Translations under genes and position numbers: made by a program
Shown here: positions 6,280-14,661 of the stretch, one piece after another
How the letters are laid out: every line of letters begins with the position of its first letter
Numbering within the stretch: the first letter of the stretch is position 1
The notes under the pieces: generated by a model
What the model was told of the DNA's origin: nothing
The model's input: the letters and a program-made list of their open reading frames with translations, nothing else
Databases searched by the model: none
DNA from: Microbispora corallina
GTDB lineage: Bacteria; Actinomycetota; Actinomycetes; Streptosporangiales; Streptosporangiaceae
Assembly (NCBI RefSeq): GCF_016863035.1
Contig: NZ_BOOC01000013.1
Coordinates: forward strand, 62,001 to 126,000
Length of the DNA: 64,000 bases
Direction: 5' to 3'

Positions 6280-8142
6280 ATGGCGATGGACGAGCATGAC
6301 TACCGCTTCCTGTGCGAACTCGCGGCCCAGCTCCGGGTGGATTCGGTGCGCGCCTCGGCGTCGGCCGGCTCGGGGCACCCGACGTCCTCGTTGTCGGCGG
6401 CCGAGCTCATGGCCGTGCTGCTCGCCCGTCATCTGCGGCTGGACGCCGGCGACCCGGCCAACCCGGCCAACGACCACCTCGTCTTCTCGAAGGGCCACGC
6501 CTCGCCGCTGCTGTACGCCATGCTCAAGGCGGCGGGCGTGGTCACCGACGAGGAGCTGCTGACGTTCCGCGGGCGCGGGCGGCGCCTGGAGGGGCACCCC
6601 ACTCCCCGCGTGCCGTTCGTCGACGTGGCGACCGGCTCGCTCGGGTTCGGGCTGCCCGTGGGCGTCGGGCTCGCCCTGACCGGCCGCAAGCTTGACCGCC
6701 TGCCGTACCACGTCTGGGTGCTGTGCGGGGACGGCGAGCTGGCCGAGGGGTCGATGTGGGAGGCGTTCGAGCACGCCGGGCACGAGGGCCTGGCCAACCT
6801 CACCGCGATCGTCGACGTGAACCGCCTGGGCCAGCGGGGCCCCACCCGGCACGGCTGGGACCTCGCGGCGTACGCCCGGCGCATCGGCGCGTTCGGCTGG
6901 CACACGATCGAGATCGACGGCCACGACCCCGGGCAGATCGACTACGCCCTCTCCGACGCCCGTGCCACCCGGCGGCGCCCTACCGCGATCATCGCCCGTA
7001 CGTGCAAGGGCTTCGGGGTGCCGGCCGTGGAGGACCGCGAGGGCAAGCACGGCAAGCCGCTCGACGACCCCGAGCAGGCCGTCGCGGAGCTCGGCGGCCC
7101 GCGCCGGCTGACCGTCCAGGTGAACCCCCCGACCATCGCGGGCACCCCGTACGCCTTCGGCGCCGGCTCCCTGGAGCTCCCGGAGTACCGGGTGGGCGAG
7201 CGGGTCGCCACGCGGACGGCGTTCGGCGCGGCGCTCGCGGCCCTGGGCACGGCCGACGGCGCGGTCGTCGCGCTCGACGGGGAGGTGGCCGACTCCACGA
7301 AGCTGGACGCCTTCGCCGAGGCCCACCCGGAGCGGTTCTTCGAGTGCCACATCGCCGAGCAGCAGATGACGGCGGCCGCGATCGGCATGCAGGCCCGGGG
7401 CTGGAAGCCGTACGCCGCCTCCTTCGCGGCGTTCCTCACCAGGGCGTACGACTTCGTCAGGATGGCGGCCGTGAGCCGGGCGGACATCTGCCTGGTGGGG
7501 TCGCACGGCGGGGTCTCGATCGGCGAGGACGGGCCGTCCCAGATGGGCCTGGAGGACCTGGCCGCCTTCCGCGCGATCCACGGCAGCACGGTGCTCTACC
7601 CCTGCGACGCCAACCAGACCGCGCGGCTGGTGGCGGACACGGCCGGGCTGAAGGGCGTGCGCTACCTGCGCACCACCCGCGGCGAGACCCCGGTCGTCTA
7701 CGGCCCGGGCGAGCGGTTCCCGGTGGGCGGCTGCAAGGTCCTGCGGACCGGGGGCCACGCGACCGTGGTGGCGGCGGGCGTCACGGTCCACGAGGCCCTC
7801 GCCGCCGCGGACCTGCTGGAGGAGGACGGCGTCTCGATCACCGTCATCGACGCGTACTCGGTCAAGCCCCTGGACTCCGAGGAACTGCGGACCATGGCCA
7901 CGGCCACCGGCCGGGTCGTCACAGTCGAGGACCACCGGCCCGAGGGCGGGCTCGGCGACGCCGTGCTCGCGGCGCTGGCAGGCGCCCCCGTCCCCGTCGT
8001 GAAGCTCGGCGTGTCGGAGATGCCCGGCTCGGCCACCTCGCAGGAGCAGTTGGAGGACGCCGGCATCGACCGCGGGGCGATCCGCCGTGCCGTACTCGAC
8101 ATGATCCGCCACAGCGCCCCCGTCGGCGGTCTGATCGCCTGA
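6280..8142 (+). CDS. tkt: Transketolase
   Basis: A 620-residue single-chain transketolase, which moves two-carbon ketol units between sugar phosphates using thiamine diphosphate. Features in order: SAGSGHPTSSLSAAEL (N-terminal His of the active site), VFSKGHASPLLYAML, the ThDP/Mg motif GDGELAEGSMWEAFEHA through the conserved Asn in VDVNRLGQ, then the Pyr domain with FFECHIAEQQMTAAAIGM and the GSHGGVSIGEDGPSQ loop, and a C-terminal domain (VVTVEDH). It belongs to the shorter group near 620 residues, like animal TKT, rather than the roughly 700-residue central-metabolism form. The alternative ATG at 6286 lies nine bases after a GGGTAG box (6271-6276). Transketolase makes sedoheptulose 7-phosphate, the precursor of the heptose branch, which fits its place next to hldE. 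Confidence 0.95.
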   Translation: MAMDEHDYRFLCELAAQLRVDSVRASASAGSGHPTSSLSAAELMAVLLARHLRLDAGDPANPANDHLVFSKGHASPLLYAMLKAAGVVTDEELLTFRGRGRRLEGHPTPRVPFVDVATGSLGFGLPVGVGLALTGRKLDRLPYHVWVLCGDGELAEGSMWEAFEHAGHEGLANLTAIVDVNRLGQRGPTRHGWDLAAYARRIGAFGWHTIEIDGHDPGQIDYALSDARATRRRPTAIIARTCKGFGVPAVEDREGKHGKPLDDPEQAVAELGGPRRLTVQVNPPTIAGTPYAFGAGSLELPEYRVGERVATRTAFGAALAALGTADGAVVALDGEVADSTKLDAFAEAHPERFFECHIAEQQMTAAAIGMQARGWKPYAASFAAFLTRAYDFVRMAAVSRADICLVGSHGGVSIGEDGPSQMGLEDLAAFRAIHGSTVLYPCDANQTARLVADTAGLKGVRYLRTTRGETPVVYGPGERFPVGGCKVLRTGGHATVVAAGVTVHEALAAADLLEEDGVSITVIDAYSVKPLDSEELRTMATATGRVVTVEDHRPEGGLGDAVLAALAGAPVPVVKLGVSEMPGSATSQEQLEDAGIDRGAIRRAVLDMIRHSAPVGGLIA

Positions 8143-8164
8143 CGGCGTCCCTCTGGCATAATCC

Positions 8165-8177
8165 GGTATGCAGTGGT
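8165..8177 (+). promoter_or_regulatory. Putative GntR operator, copy 1
   Basis: GGTATGCAGTGGT is found exactly here and again at 10093-10105. Here it lies just after a CATAAT -10-like element (8157-8162) and 35 bases before the preferred GTG start of the GntR gene, which suggests autoregulation. The half-site AGTGGTCT resembles those of HutC/DasR-type GntR operators. Confidence 0.6.
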
Positions 8178-8211
8178 CTTCTGTTCATCCCATGCCGAGG
8201 CGGTCCCGTTG

Positions 8212-9033
8212 GTGCTCGCGTCCGGAGCGGCCGGACCCTTGAACCCCGATGCGCCGGAGCCTCTCTGGGCGCAGGTGGCCGACCACGTCAGGCGTCAGGT
8301 GGCGGAGGGGTCGCTCGCACCCGGCGCCCGGCTCGCGCCGGAGCGCGAGCTGTGCCTGGACCTCGGCGTCAGCAGGGTGACCCTGCGCCGCGCGCTCGGC
8401 CGTCTCGTCGAAGAGGGCGTGCTCACCGCCTCGCACGGCCGTGGGTGGTACGTGGGCACGGCGGCCAAGACCGACTGGCCCAACTCCCTGGAGTCCTTCT
8501 CCGAGACCGCTGCCCGCAAGGGCCTGGCCCCGGCCTCCCGCGTGCTGCGGGCCGACGTCCACCCCGCCACGCTCGACGAGGCCGACCTGCTGATGGTGGC
8601 GGCCGGGGCGCCGCTGTTCCACCTGGAGCGCGTACGGCTGCTCGACGGCGGGACGGTGGGGCTCGACTACACGCGGGTGCCGCTCGCGGTCGCCCCCGGG
8701 CTGCCCGATGCCGACTTCGCGACGCGGTCCCTGTTCGAGGTGCTCACCGAGGCGGGCCGGGAGCCCTCCCGGGCCGACACCACGATCGAGGCCGGGCCCG
8801 CCGACGCCAGGGTGGCCGGCCTGCTGGAGGTCGAGACCGGCGCCCCGCTGCTGGTGATGACCGAGATCGTGGTCGACGCCGCCGACACGCGGCTGTTCCA
8901 CTCCCGCCTGCACTACCGGGGGGACCGCTACCGTCTGCGCACGAGCTTCGCGCGTGGCGCCGGCGGCGGCCCCCGGCCCGATCAGAGCGCCGGCTCGACC
9001 GGCTCCCAGACGCCGGACTTCATCGAGCGGTAG
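8212..9033 (+). CDS. GntR-family (HutC/UTRA) transcriptional regulator
   Basis: About 273 residues. The N-terminal winged helix shows PLWAQVADHVRRQVAEGSL, RLAPERELCLDLGVSRVTLRRAL and the wing GVLTASHGRGWYV, typical of GntR proteins. Residues from about 75 onward form an UTRA effector domain of the HutC subfamily (FHLERVRLLDG, LDYTRVPL, LEVETGAPLLVM). I chose GTG 8212, with a GAGGCGG site upstream, over GTG 8173, because 8173 lies inside the shared operator motif. The C terminus runs 52 bases into the convergent oxidoreductase gene. The motif shared with the amine oxidase promoter suggests it controls those genes in response to an amine or sugar-derived ligand, which I cannot identify. Confidence 0.9.
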   Translation: MLASGAAGPLNPDAPEPLWAQVADHVRRQVAEGSLAPGARLAPERELCLDLGVSRVTLRRALGRLVEEGVLTASHGRGWYVGTAAKTDWPNSLESFSETAARKGLAPASRVLRADVHPATLDEADLLMVAAGAPLFHLERVRLLDGGTVGLDYTRVPLAVAPGLPDADFATRSLFEVLTEAGREPSRADTTIEAGPADARVAGLLEVETGAPLLVMTEIVVDAADTRLFHSRLHYRGDRYRLRTSFARGAGGGPRPDQSAGSTGSQTPDFIER

Positions 9034-10058
9034 CAGGCGTCGATCACGGCGTTGACGACGTAGCCGTCCTCGAAGGTCTCCGAGGGGGCCAGCCCGGCGG
9101 CGAACCGCTCGGCGAAGTGGCGCATCTCCTGGGAGAACCCGTACGCCCTGGCCTCCTCGGGCACGGGATGGACCCAGCCGGTCTCCGCGTCGGCCTTCTC
9201 CACCAGGTATCCGGCGGGGTTCTGGACGAACCCCCAGACGGGCGTGGAGCCCGTGTCGGTGATCAGGCGGCCCTCGGTGCCGACGATCTCGTGGCGCAGG
9301 TGCATGCCGCCGCGCTCGGTCCAGGACGACTCGACGGTCGCGACCCTGCCGTTGGCGAACTTCAGCAGGGCGATCGCGTTGTCCTCGCCGGTCGTCCTGT
9401 CGCCGTGCACCAGCGTGGCTCCCCAGGCGAAGACCTCGACGATCGGCACGTCCTTGCCGAAGAACAGCCGGGCCGTCTCGACGGTATGGCACCCCATGTC
9501 GAGCAGCGCGCCGCCGCCCGCCGTCCCGGCGTCCCAGAAGTGCGGGGCGTGCGGCCCCGAATGCGCCTCCCTGGCCCGCATCGACAGCACCTCGCCGATC
9601 GCGCCCGCACCGACCATGTCGTACGCCTTGGCGATGTTCGGCGAGAAGACCGAGCTCTCGGCGTACCCATGCCACACGTCCGCCTCGCGCACGATCCGCA
9701 GCATCTCGGCGGCCTCGGCCGCGGTGCGGGCGAGCGGCTTGGTGCAGACGACCCCCTTGCCTGCGGCCGCCGCGATCCGCACGGCCTCCAGGTGGGCCTC
9801 GTTCGGCAGGGCGATCACCACGAGATCGACCTCCGGGTCGCGGCAGAGGTCCTCCATCGTGCCGTGGGTGCGGGCGACCGGTCCCCACGTCTCGGCGAAG
9901 CGGGCCGCCCGGGCGGGGTCGCGCGAGAAGTTCGCCACGAGCCTGGCGTCGCGCACGTCGCGCAGGCCGTCGGCGTAGGTGTCGGCGATGAATCCCGACC
10001 CGAGAAGTCCGATCCCGATCACGAGCGGTCTCCTTCCGGCGCCATCGGCGCTTGTCAT
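8982..10058 (-). CDS. Gfo/Idh/MocA-family NAD(P)-dependent oxidoreductase
   Basis: A 358-residue protein with the N-terminal Rossmann motif GIGLLGSGFIADTYADGL, the VVIALPNEAHLEAVRIAAAAGKGVVCTKPL block (split here: IALPNEAH and VVCTKPL with the catalytic-type Lys) and a C-terminal alpha/beta sheet domain with GGGALLDMGCHTVETAR. Family members oxidise or epimerise sugars, inositols and related polyols. It is divergent from the copper amine oxidase, and the intergenic region contains the GntR-type motif. The 3' end overlaps the GntR gene tail-to-tail by 52 bases. Substrate unknown. Confidence 0.9.
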   Translation of the reverse strand: MTSADGAGRRPLVIGIGLLGSGFIADTYADGLRDVRDARLVANFSRDPARAARFAETWGPVARTHGTMEDLCRDPEVDLVVIALPNEAHLEAVRIAAAAGKGVVCTKPLARTAAEAAEMLRIVREADVWHGYAESSVFSPNIAKAYDMVGAGAIGEVLSMRAREAHSGPHAPHFWDAGTAGGGALLDMGCHTVETARLFFGKDVPIVEVFAWGATLVHGDRTTGEDNAIALLKFANGRVATVESSWTERGGMHLRHEIVGTEGRLITDTGSTPVWGFVQNPAGYLVEKADAETGWVHPVPEEARAYGFSQEMRHFAERFAAGLAPSETFEDGYVVNAVIDACYRSMKSGVWEPVEPAL

Positions 10059-10091
10059 GATGAGAGGCCGATTGTATCTTCTGGATCTAAT

Positions 10092-10111
10092 TGGTATGCA
10101 GTGGTATTACC
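10092..10111 (+). promoter_or_regulatory. Putative GntR operator, copy 2 (divergent promoter)
   Basis: Contains the same 13-base motif GGTATGCAGTGGT (10093-10105) as upstream of the GntR gene. It also shows a direct repeat TGGTAT-GCAG-TGGTAT with a ten-base period (one helical turn) and a small perfect dyad GGTA-T-TACC at 10103-10111. It sits 25-38 bases before the copper amine oxidase ATG and 34-53 bases from the oxidoreductase start. Confidence 0.6.
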
Positions 10112-10129
10112 CCAGTGAGAGGGAGCCTC

Positions 10130-12028
10130 ATGGCGACGCCGCATCCGCTCGACCTGCTGAGCGCCGAGGAGATCAGCCGGGCCAGGGACATCCTGGGCGC
10201 GGCCGGACACGTCGGCGAGCACACGCGGTTCGCCTACCTGGGCCTGCGCGAGCCGCACAAGTCCGAGGTGCTGTCCCACCGGCCCGGCGACGCCGTCGAC
10301 CGGGTGGTCCGCGCGTTCCTCGTGGACGTCGCCACCGGACGCCTGGAGGACGTCGAGGTGTCCCTGACGATGGGCGCGGTCCTGGCCGCGAAGGTCGTGG
10401 ACGGCGCGGCGGACGGCCAGTTCCCGATCCTGGACGGCGACTTCGCGCGGGCCGAGGAGATCGTCCACGCCGACGAGGGCTGGCGGGCGGCCATGGCCAG
10501 GCGCGGGCTGACCGACGTGTCAAAGATCCGGGCCTGCCCGCTGACCGCCGGGCGGTACGGCGACCCGGACGAGGACGCCCGGCGGCTCGTCCGCGTGCTC
10601 GCCTTCCACCAGGCCGACGAGCACGACGTGCCGTGGGCCCATCCGATCGACGGGGTGGCCGCGTACGTCGACCTCGTCGAGGGCCGGGTGATCAAGCTGG
10701 TCGACGAGCGCCTGATGCCGGTCCCGGCCGAGTCGGGAAGCCTGGAGCCCGCCGCGTACCGCACCACGCTGAAGCCGATCGAGATCAGCCAGCCCGAGGG
10801 CGTCAGCTTCTCCCTCACCGGCAACCTCCTCGAATGGGAGAAGTGGAGCCTGCGGGTGGGGTTCGACGCCCGCGAGGGACTGACGCTGCACCAGATCGCG
10901 TTCGACGACGACGGCAGGCGCCGCCCGGTCGTCTACCGCGCCTCGGTGGCCGAGATGGTCATCCCGTACGGCGACCCCGGCCCGACCCGGTACTGGCAGA
11001 ACTACTTCGACTCCGGCGAGTACCTGGTCGGCAAGTTCGCCAACTCGCTGACGCTGGGCTGCGACTGCCTCGGGGAGATCGTCTACCTCGACGCCGTGAT
11101 CGCCGACGACCTCGGCGCGCCCCGCACGATCCGCAACGCCGTCTGCATCCACGAGGAGGACTACGGCATTCTCTGGAAGCACACCGAGATCTTCACGGGG
11201 AAGGCCGACACCCGGCGGCAGCGGCGGCTGGTGATCTCGTTCTTCACCACGGTGGGCAACTACGACTACGGCTTCTACTGGTACCTCTACCTCGACGGGA
11301 CCATCGAGCTGGAGGTCAAGGCCACAGGGGTGGTCTTCACCTCCGCCCACCCCCACCCCGGGTACCCGCACGCGACCGAGGTGGCCCCCGGGCTCGGCGC
11401 GCCCAGCCACCAGCACCTGTTCGGCGCCCGCCTCGACATGACCGTGGACGGCCTGGTCAACGCGGTGGACGAGATCGACGTCGAACGGGCCCCTCTCGGC
11501 CCGGACAACCCGTACGGCAACGTGATCGGCCGCAGGGTGACCAGGCTGACCACAGAACTGGACGGCGCGCGGCGCGCGGCGGCCGACCGCGGCCGGGTGT
11601 GGCGGGTGAGCAACCCGGGCGCGACCAACCGGTTCGGTGAGCCGGTGGCCTACGTGCTCCACCCGCAGCAGCAGCCGATGCTGCTGGCCGACGAGGACAG
11701 TGGGATCCACTCCCGGGCCGGCTTCGCGACACGGGACCTGTGGGTCACCAGGTACGCGCCCGACGAGCTCTACCCGGCCGGCGACTACGTCAACCAGAGC
11801 CCGCCGGGCCGGGGGCTGCCGGAGTTCGCCCGCCGGAACCGGAGCATCGACGGCGAGGACGTCGTGCTGTGGCACACGTTCGGGCTCACGCACTTCCCCC
11901 GCCCGGAGGACTGGCCGGTGATGCCGGTCGACCGGTGCGGTTTCACGCTCAAGCCCAGCGGCTTCTTCGACCGCAACCCGACGCTGGACGTGCCGCCCAG
12001 CGCCGCCGGCGGCCACTGCCACGCGTAG
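10130..12028 (+). CDS. Copper-containing primary amine oxidase (TPQ enzyme)
   Basis: A 632-residue quinoprotein that oxidises primary amines to aldehydes, releasing ammonia and hydrogen peroxide. All catalytic elements are present: the topaquinone precursor Tyr378 in VGNYDYG, the base Asp294 in NYFDSGEYLVG, and copper ligands His427 and His429 (SHQHLFGARLD) and His588 (LTHFPRPEDWP). These positions run four residues behind those of the Arthrobacter phenylethylamine/histamine oxidase, so the protein is a close structural match. Start is ATG 10130 after a GAGAGGGAG site; an earlier in-frame ATG at 10091 lies within the operator. No signal peptide, so cytoplasmic. Probably GntR-controlled. The aldehyde product could be handled by the aldehyde dehydrogenase at 18490. 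Confidence 0.95.
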   Translation: MATPHPLDLLSAEEISRARDILGAAGHVGEHTRFAYLGLREPHKSEVLSHRPGDAVDRVVRAFLVDVATGRLEDVEVSLTMGAVLAAKVVDGAADGQFPILDGDFARAEEIVHADEGWRAAMARRGLTDVSKIRACPLTAGRYGDPDEDARRLVRVLAFHQADEHDVPWAHPIDGVAAYVDLVEGRVIKLVDERLMPVPAESGSLEPAAYRTTLKPIEISQPEGVSFSLTGNLLEWEKWSLRVGFDAREGLTLHQIAFDDDGRRRPVVYRASVAEMVIPYGDPGPTRYWQNYFDSGEYLVGKFANSLTLGCDCLGEIVYLDAVIADDLGAPRTIRNAVCIHEEDYGILWKHTEIFTGKADTRRQRRLVISFFTTVGNYDYGFYWYLYLDGTIELEVKATGVVFTSAHPHPGYPHATEVAPGLGAPSHQHLFGARLDMTVDGLVNAVDEIDVERAPLGPDNPYGNVIGRRVTRLTTELDGARRAAADRGRVWRVSNPGATNRFGEPVAYVLHPQQQPMLLADEDSGIHSRAGFATRDLWVTRYAPDELYPAGDYVNQSPPGRGLPEFARRNRSIDGEDVVLWHTFGLTHFPRPEDWPVMPVDRCGFTLKPSGFFDRNPTLDVPPSAAGGHCHA

Positions 12029-12056
12029 AGAAGGCCGGGTGACGCGGCGGCGTGCC

Positions 12057-13256
12057 TCAGCCGTCGAGGAGGGCGGCCCTGCCCTCCTCGACGGCGAGGC
12101 GCACCGCGCCCTTCACCGTCGCCTGCGCGCCGAGCTGGCCCGGCAGGACGAGGGTCGGCCAGCTCGTCTCCTGGAGCACCTTGATCACTCCGGGCAGCAG
12201 CAGCGGGTTCTGCCCGACACCGCCGCCGAGGACGACCAGTCCGGGGTCGAGGACGGCCACGATGGCCGCCACCAGCCGGCCCACCTCTGTGGCGTGGTCC
12301 TCGACGAGGGACCGGGCGACCGGGTGACCGTCGGCGGCGAGGCTGAACAGCCGCTCCGCGTCGGCCGGGGGCTGTCCCGCGTCCCGCGGCCAGAGCCGCC
12401 TGCACCGGGCCATCAGCCCGCCCGCGTCCAGGTGCGCCTCCAGCGCCTTGGGCCGGGGCGGCTGGTTCTCCGCCCAGGGGTAGGGCATGCGGACCACCTC
12501 GCCCGCCGCGCCGTTCGCGCCGACCACCACCTGGGAGCGGCTCACGATGCCGAGCGCGATGCCGACGCCCACCTGGACGAAGACGTAGTCCTCCCGGCCC
12601 CGGGCCGCGCCCCAGTGCAGCTCCGCCAGGGCGGAGCAGTTGACGTTGTTGGCCACCCGCACCGGCAGGTCCAGGTCGAGCCCCCAGCCCCTCCAGGCGT
12701 CGACGAGCGGCGGCCAGATCCCGGCCCACGCGTCGAGGTCCTCCTCCGTCAGCAGCGACCGGTCGGGCGGCACGACCATCGGGATCGCGACGGAGATCGC
12801 GCGCAGCGGGCCGCGCGACTCCCCGATGCCGGCCACGACCTCGGGCAGCAGCCGCCGGGCGGCCGACGCGAGGGCCGGGTTGGCGGCGCCGGGGTGCGGG
12901 TCGGCCGCCGGATGGGTGCGGTAACGCTCGGCCAGGATCTCCCCGGTGAGCGCGGCCGCCATCACGTGCACCCGCGTCGACCCCAGGTCCACGCCGAGGA
13001 CGTAGCCCGCCGAGTCCGACAGCGCGTACAGCGCCGCCGACCGGCCGGTGAAGCCCTGCGAGGTGCCGACCATCTCCACCAGGCCGGCCGCCTCGAGTTC
13101 GGCAATCGCCAGCGAAACGGTGGGCTTGGACATCTCCAGTTGCGTGCTGATGTAGGGCCGGGTGAACTCGCCGCCGCGCGCGAGAAGGCCCAGGACCGCT
13201 CTCCCCGGCGCGGTCAGTTCTGCCGTCTGGTACGGCCGATGCCGACGGTCCCTCAT
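12057..13256 (-). CDS. ROK-family transcriptional regulator (NagC/XylR type)
   Basis: About 399 residues. Residues 1-75 form a winged helix-turn-helix (AVLGLLARGGEFTRPYIS, EMSKPTVSLAIAELEAAGLV), followed by a ROK sugar-binding fold (VLGVDLGSTRVHVMAAAL, VANNVNCSALAEL, VGVGIALGIV, GEVVRMP, VLGGGVGQNP). The usual ROK zinc cluster of repeated cysteines and histidine is not evident after the GAAGEV element, so it may bind sugar without the canonical zinc site. ATG 13256 is preceded directly by GTG 13259. It is divergent from the sugar ABC operon and separated from it by a clear palindrome, so it probably represses that operon. Confidence 0.9.
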   Translation of the reverse strand: MRDRRHRPYQTAELTAPGRAVLGLLARGGEFTRPYISTQLEMSKPTVSLAIAELEAAGLVEMVGTSQGFTGRSAALYALSDSAGYVLGVDLGSTRVHVMAAALTGEILAERYRTHPAADPHPGAANPALASAARRLLPEVVAGIGESRGPLRAISVAIPMVVPPDRSLLTEEDLDAWAGIWPPLVDAWRGWGLDLDLPVRVANNVNCSALAELHWGAARGREDYVFVQVGVGIALGIVSRSQVVVGANGAAGEVVRMPYPWAENQPPRPKALEAHLDAGGLMARCRRLWPRDAGQPPADAERLFSLAADGHPVARSLVEDHATEVGRLVAAIVAVLDPGLVVLGGGVGQNPLLLPGVIKVLQETSWPTLVLPGQLGAQATVKGAVRLAVEEGRAALLDG

Positions 13257-13293
13257 CACTCCAGGTTCTCACGAATCATGACTCGGCCAGTCC

Positions 13294-13330
13294 TTGACCC
13301 GGATCCGAGTTCGTTAGTAATTTAACTAAC
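13294..13330 (+). promoter_or_regulatory. Promoter with ROK-type operator for the amino-sugar ABC operon
   Basis: TTGACC (13294-13299) and TAATTT (13318-13323), 18 bases apart, form a plausible -35/-10. The -10 lies inside the palindrome GTTAGT-N6-ACTAAC (13313-13330), which has perfect six-base arms and an AT-rich core, as typical of ROK/NagC operators. Binding here would block the promoter. Confidence 0.7.
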
Positions 13331-13383
13331 ATACTCCCTGCCTGGGAGAAATAGACAAAAGCGTCTCAGAGGAAGTGATCAGC

Positions 13384-14661
13384 GTGTCGCTACAGCGGCG
13401 TGAGTTTCTCGGGCTGGGCGTGGCGGCCGGCACCGCTGCGTTCCTGGCGGCCTGCGGCGTCCCCGGCGGATCATCGGGCTCCGGGGCCACGGGCCCGCTC
13501 CGCGCCCTGTTCATGAAGCAGGCCGGCTACTCGGAGTCCGACATCAACGCGATGATCGGAGCCTTCAAGGCGGCCTACCCGAAGGTCCCCGTCGAGGCCA
13601 CCTTCGTCGCGTACGAGGCGCTGCACGACAAGATCGTGACCTCGGCCGCGGCGGGCAAGTTCGACGTGGTCCTGATCGACGGCCAGTGGCTCACCGAGTT
13701 CGCCACCAAGAAGATGATCATCGACGTCACGTCCCGGTTCAAGCCGGACTGGAAGACGACGATGCTGCCGGTGGAGGAGATCGTCCGATACCAGGACCGC
13801 GACTACGCCATGCCGTGGGTCGTCGGCGGCAAGCTCTTCTACTACAACAAGAAGCTCCTGGCGGACAACGGCGTCGCCGAGACCGACATGAAGACCTGGG
13901 ACGGCGTCCTGGGCGCGGCGAGGACGCTGAAGAAGAAGGGCGCGGTCAAGTTCCCGTTCGTGTGGAGCTGGGCCCAGGCCGAGTGCGTCATCGTCGACTA
14001 CGGCTCGCTGCTCGCGGCGTTCGGCGGCAGGTGGCAGGACGACCAGGGGAAGTTCGTCTTCAACACGGGCGGCGGCGTCACGGCGCTCGAGTGGATGAAG
14101 AGCACGATCGACGAGGGCCTGACCGACCCCTCGTCGCTGAAGTACATCGAGGACGACGTGAAGCGGGTCCTCCTGCAGGGTCAGGCGGCGATGGTCCTCA
14201 ACTGGGACTACGTGGCCTCGGCCGCCAAGGACCCGCAGCAGAGCAAGGTGGTCGGCGACATCGTCGTCACGACCAGCCCGATCGGCCCCAGCGGGGCGGG
14301 CCCCGCCTGCACCGGGTCGAGCAACCTCGCCATCACCACCGGATGCGAGCGGGTCGACGACGCGTGGAACTTCGTGACCTTCCTGGCCAGCCCCGCGCAG
14401 CAGGAGGCGCACCCCGACAACATCACGCCCATCTGGGCCGACTCCTACTCCAAGGCGTCGGTGCTGGGCGACAACCCCGAGCTGGCCAAGGCCCACGGCG
14501 AGCAGCTCAAGAGCGTGACCGACCGGCCCAAGGTCAACAACTACAACGCCATCAGCCAGGTGATCCAGCAGCAGATCCAGGCGGCGCTGTACGGCCAGCA
14601 GAGCCCGCAGGCCGCCCTGGACACCGCCGTGGAGAAGGCCAACGAGCTGGCGACGGCATGA
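13384..14661 (+). CDS. Sugar ABC transporter substrate-binding lipoprotein
   Basis: A 425-residue extracellular solute-binding protein (family 1). The N terminus has RREFLGLG, a Tat-like twin-arginine signal, followed by a hydrophobic stretch and a lipobox ending AFLAAC, so it is a lipid-anchored, possibly Tat-exported protein. Mature regions show the usual periplasmic-binding fold (YEALHDKIVTSAAAG, MPWVVGGKLFYYNKKLL). I prefer GTG 13384, ten bases after AGAGGA, over GTG 13375 which is too close to that site. First gene of an operon whose kinase and SIS genes point to an amino sugar as cargo. Confidence 0.92.
   Translation: MSLQRREFLGLGVAAGTAAFLAACGVPGGSSGSGATGPLRALFMKQAGYSESDINAMIGAFKAAYPKVPVEATFVAYEALHDKIVTSAAAGKFDVVLIDGQWLTEFATKKMIIDVTSRFKPDWKTTMLPVEEIVRYQDRDYAMPWVVGGKLFYYNKKLLADNGVAETDMKTWDGVLGAARTLKKKGAVKFPFVWSWAQAECVIVDYGSLLAAFGGRWQDDQGKFVFNTGGGVTALEWMKSTIDEGLTDPSSLKYIEDDVKRVLLQGQAAMVLNWDYVASAAKDPQQSKVVGDIVVTTSPIGPSGAGPACTGSSNLAITTGCERVDDAWNFVTFLASPAQQEAHPDNITPIWADSYSKASVLGDNPELAKAHGEQLKSVTDRPKVNNYNAISQVIQQQIQAALYGQQSPQAALDTAVEKANELATA

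Noticed and set aside
6723-10118. A very long open frame of 1131 codons across the transketolase and GntR genes
   Set aside because: It runs through several well-supported genes in another frame and its translation is Arg/Gly/Ala/Pro-rich low-complexity text. It is a shadow frame caused by high GC.
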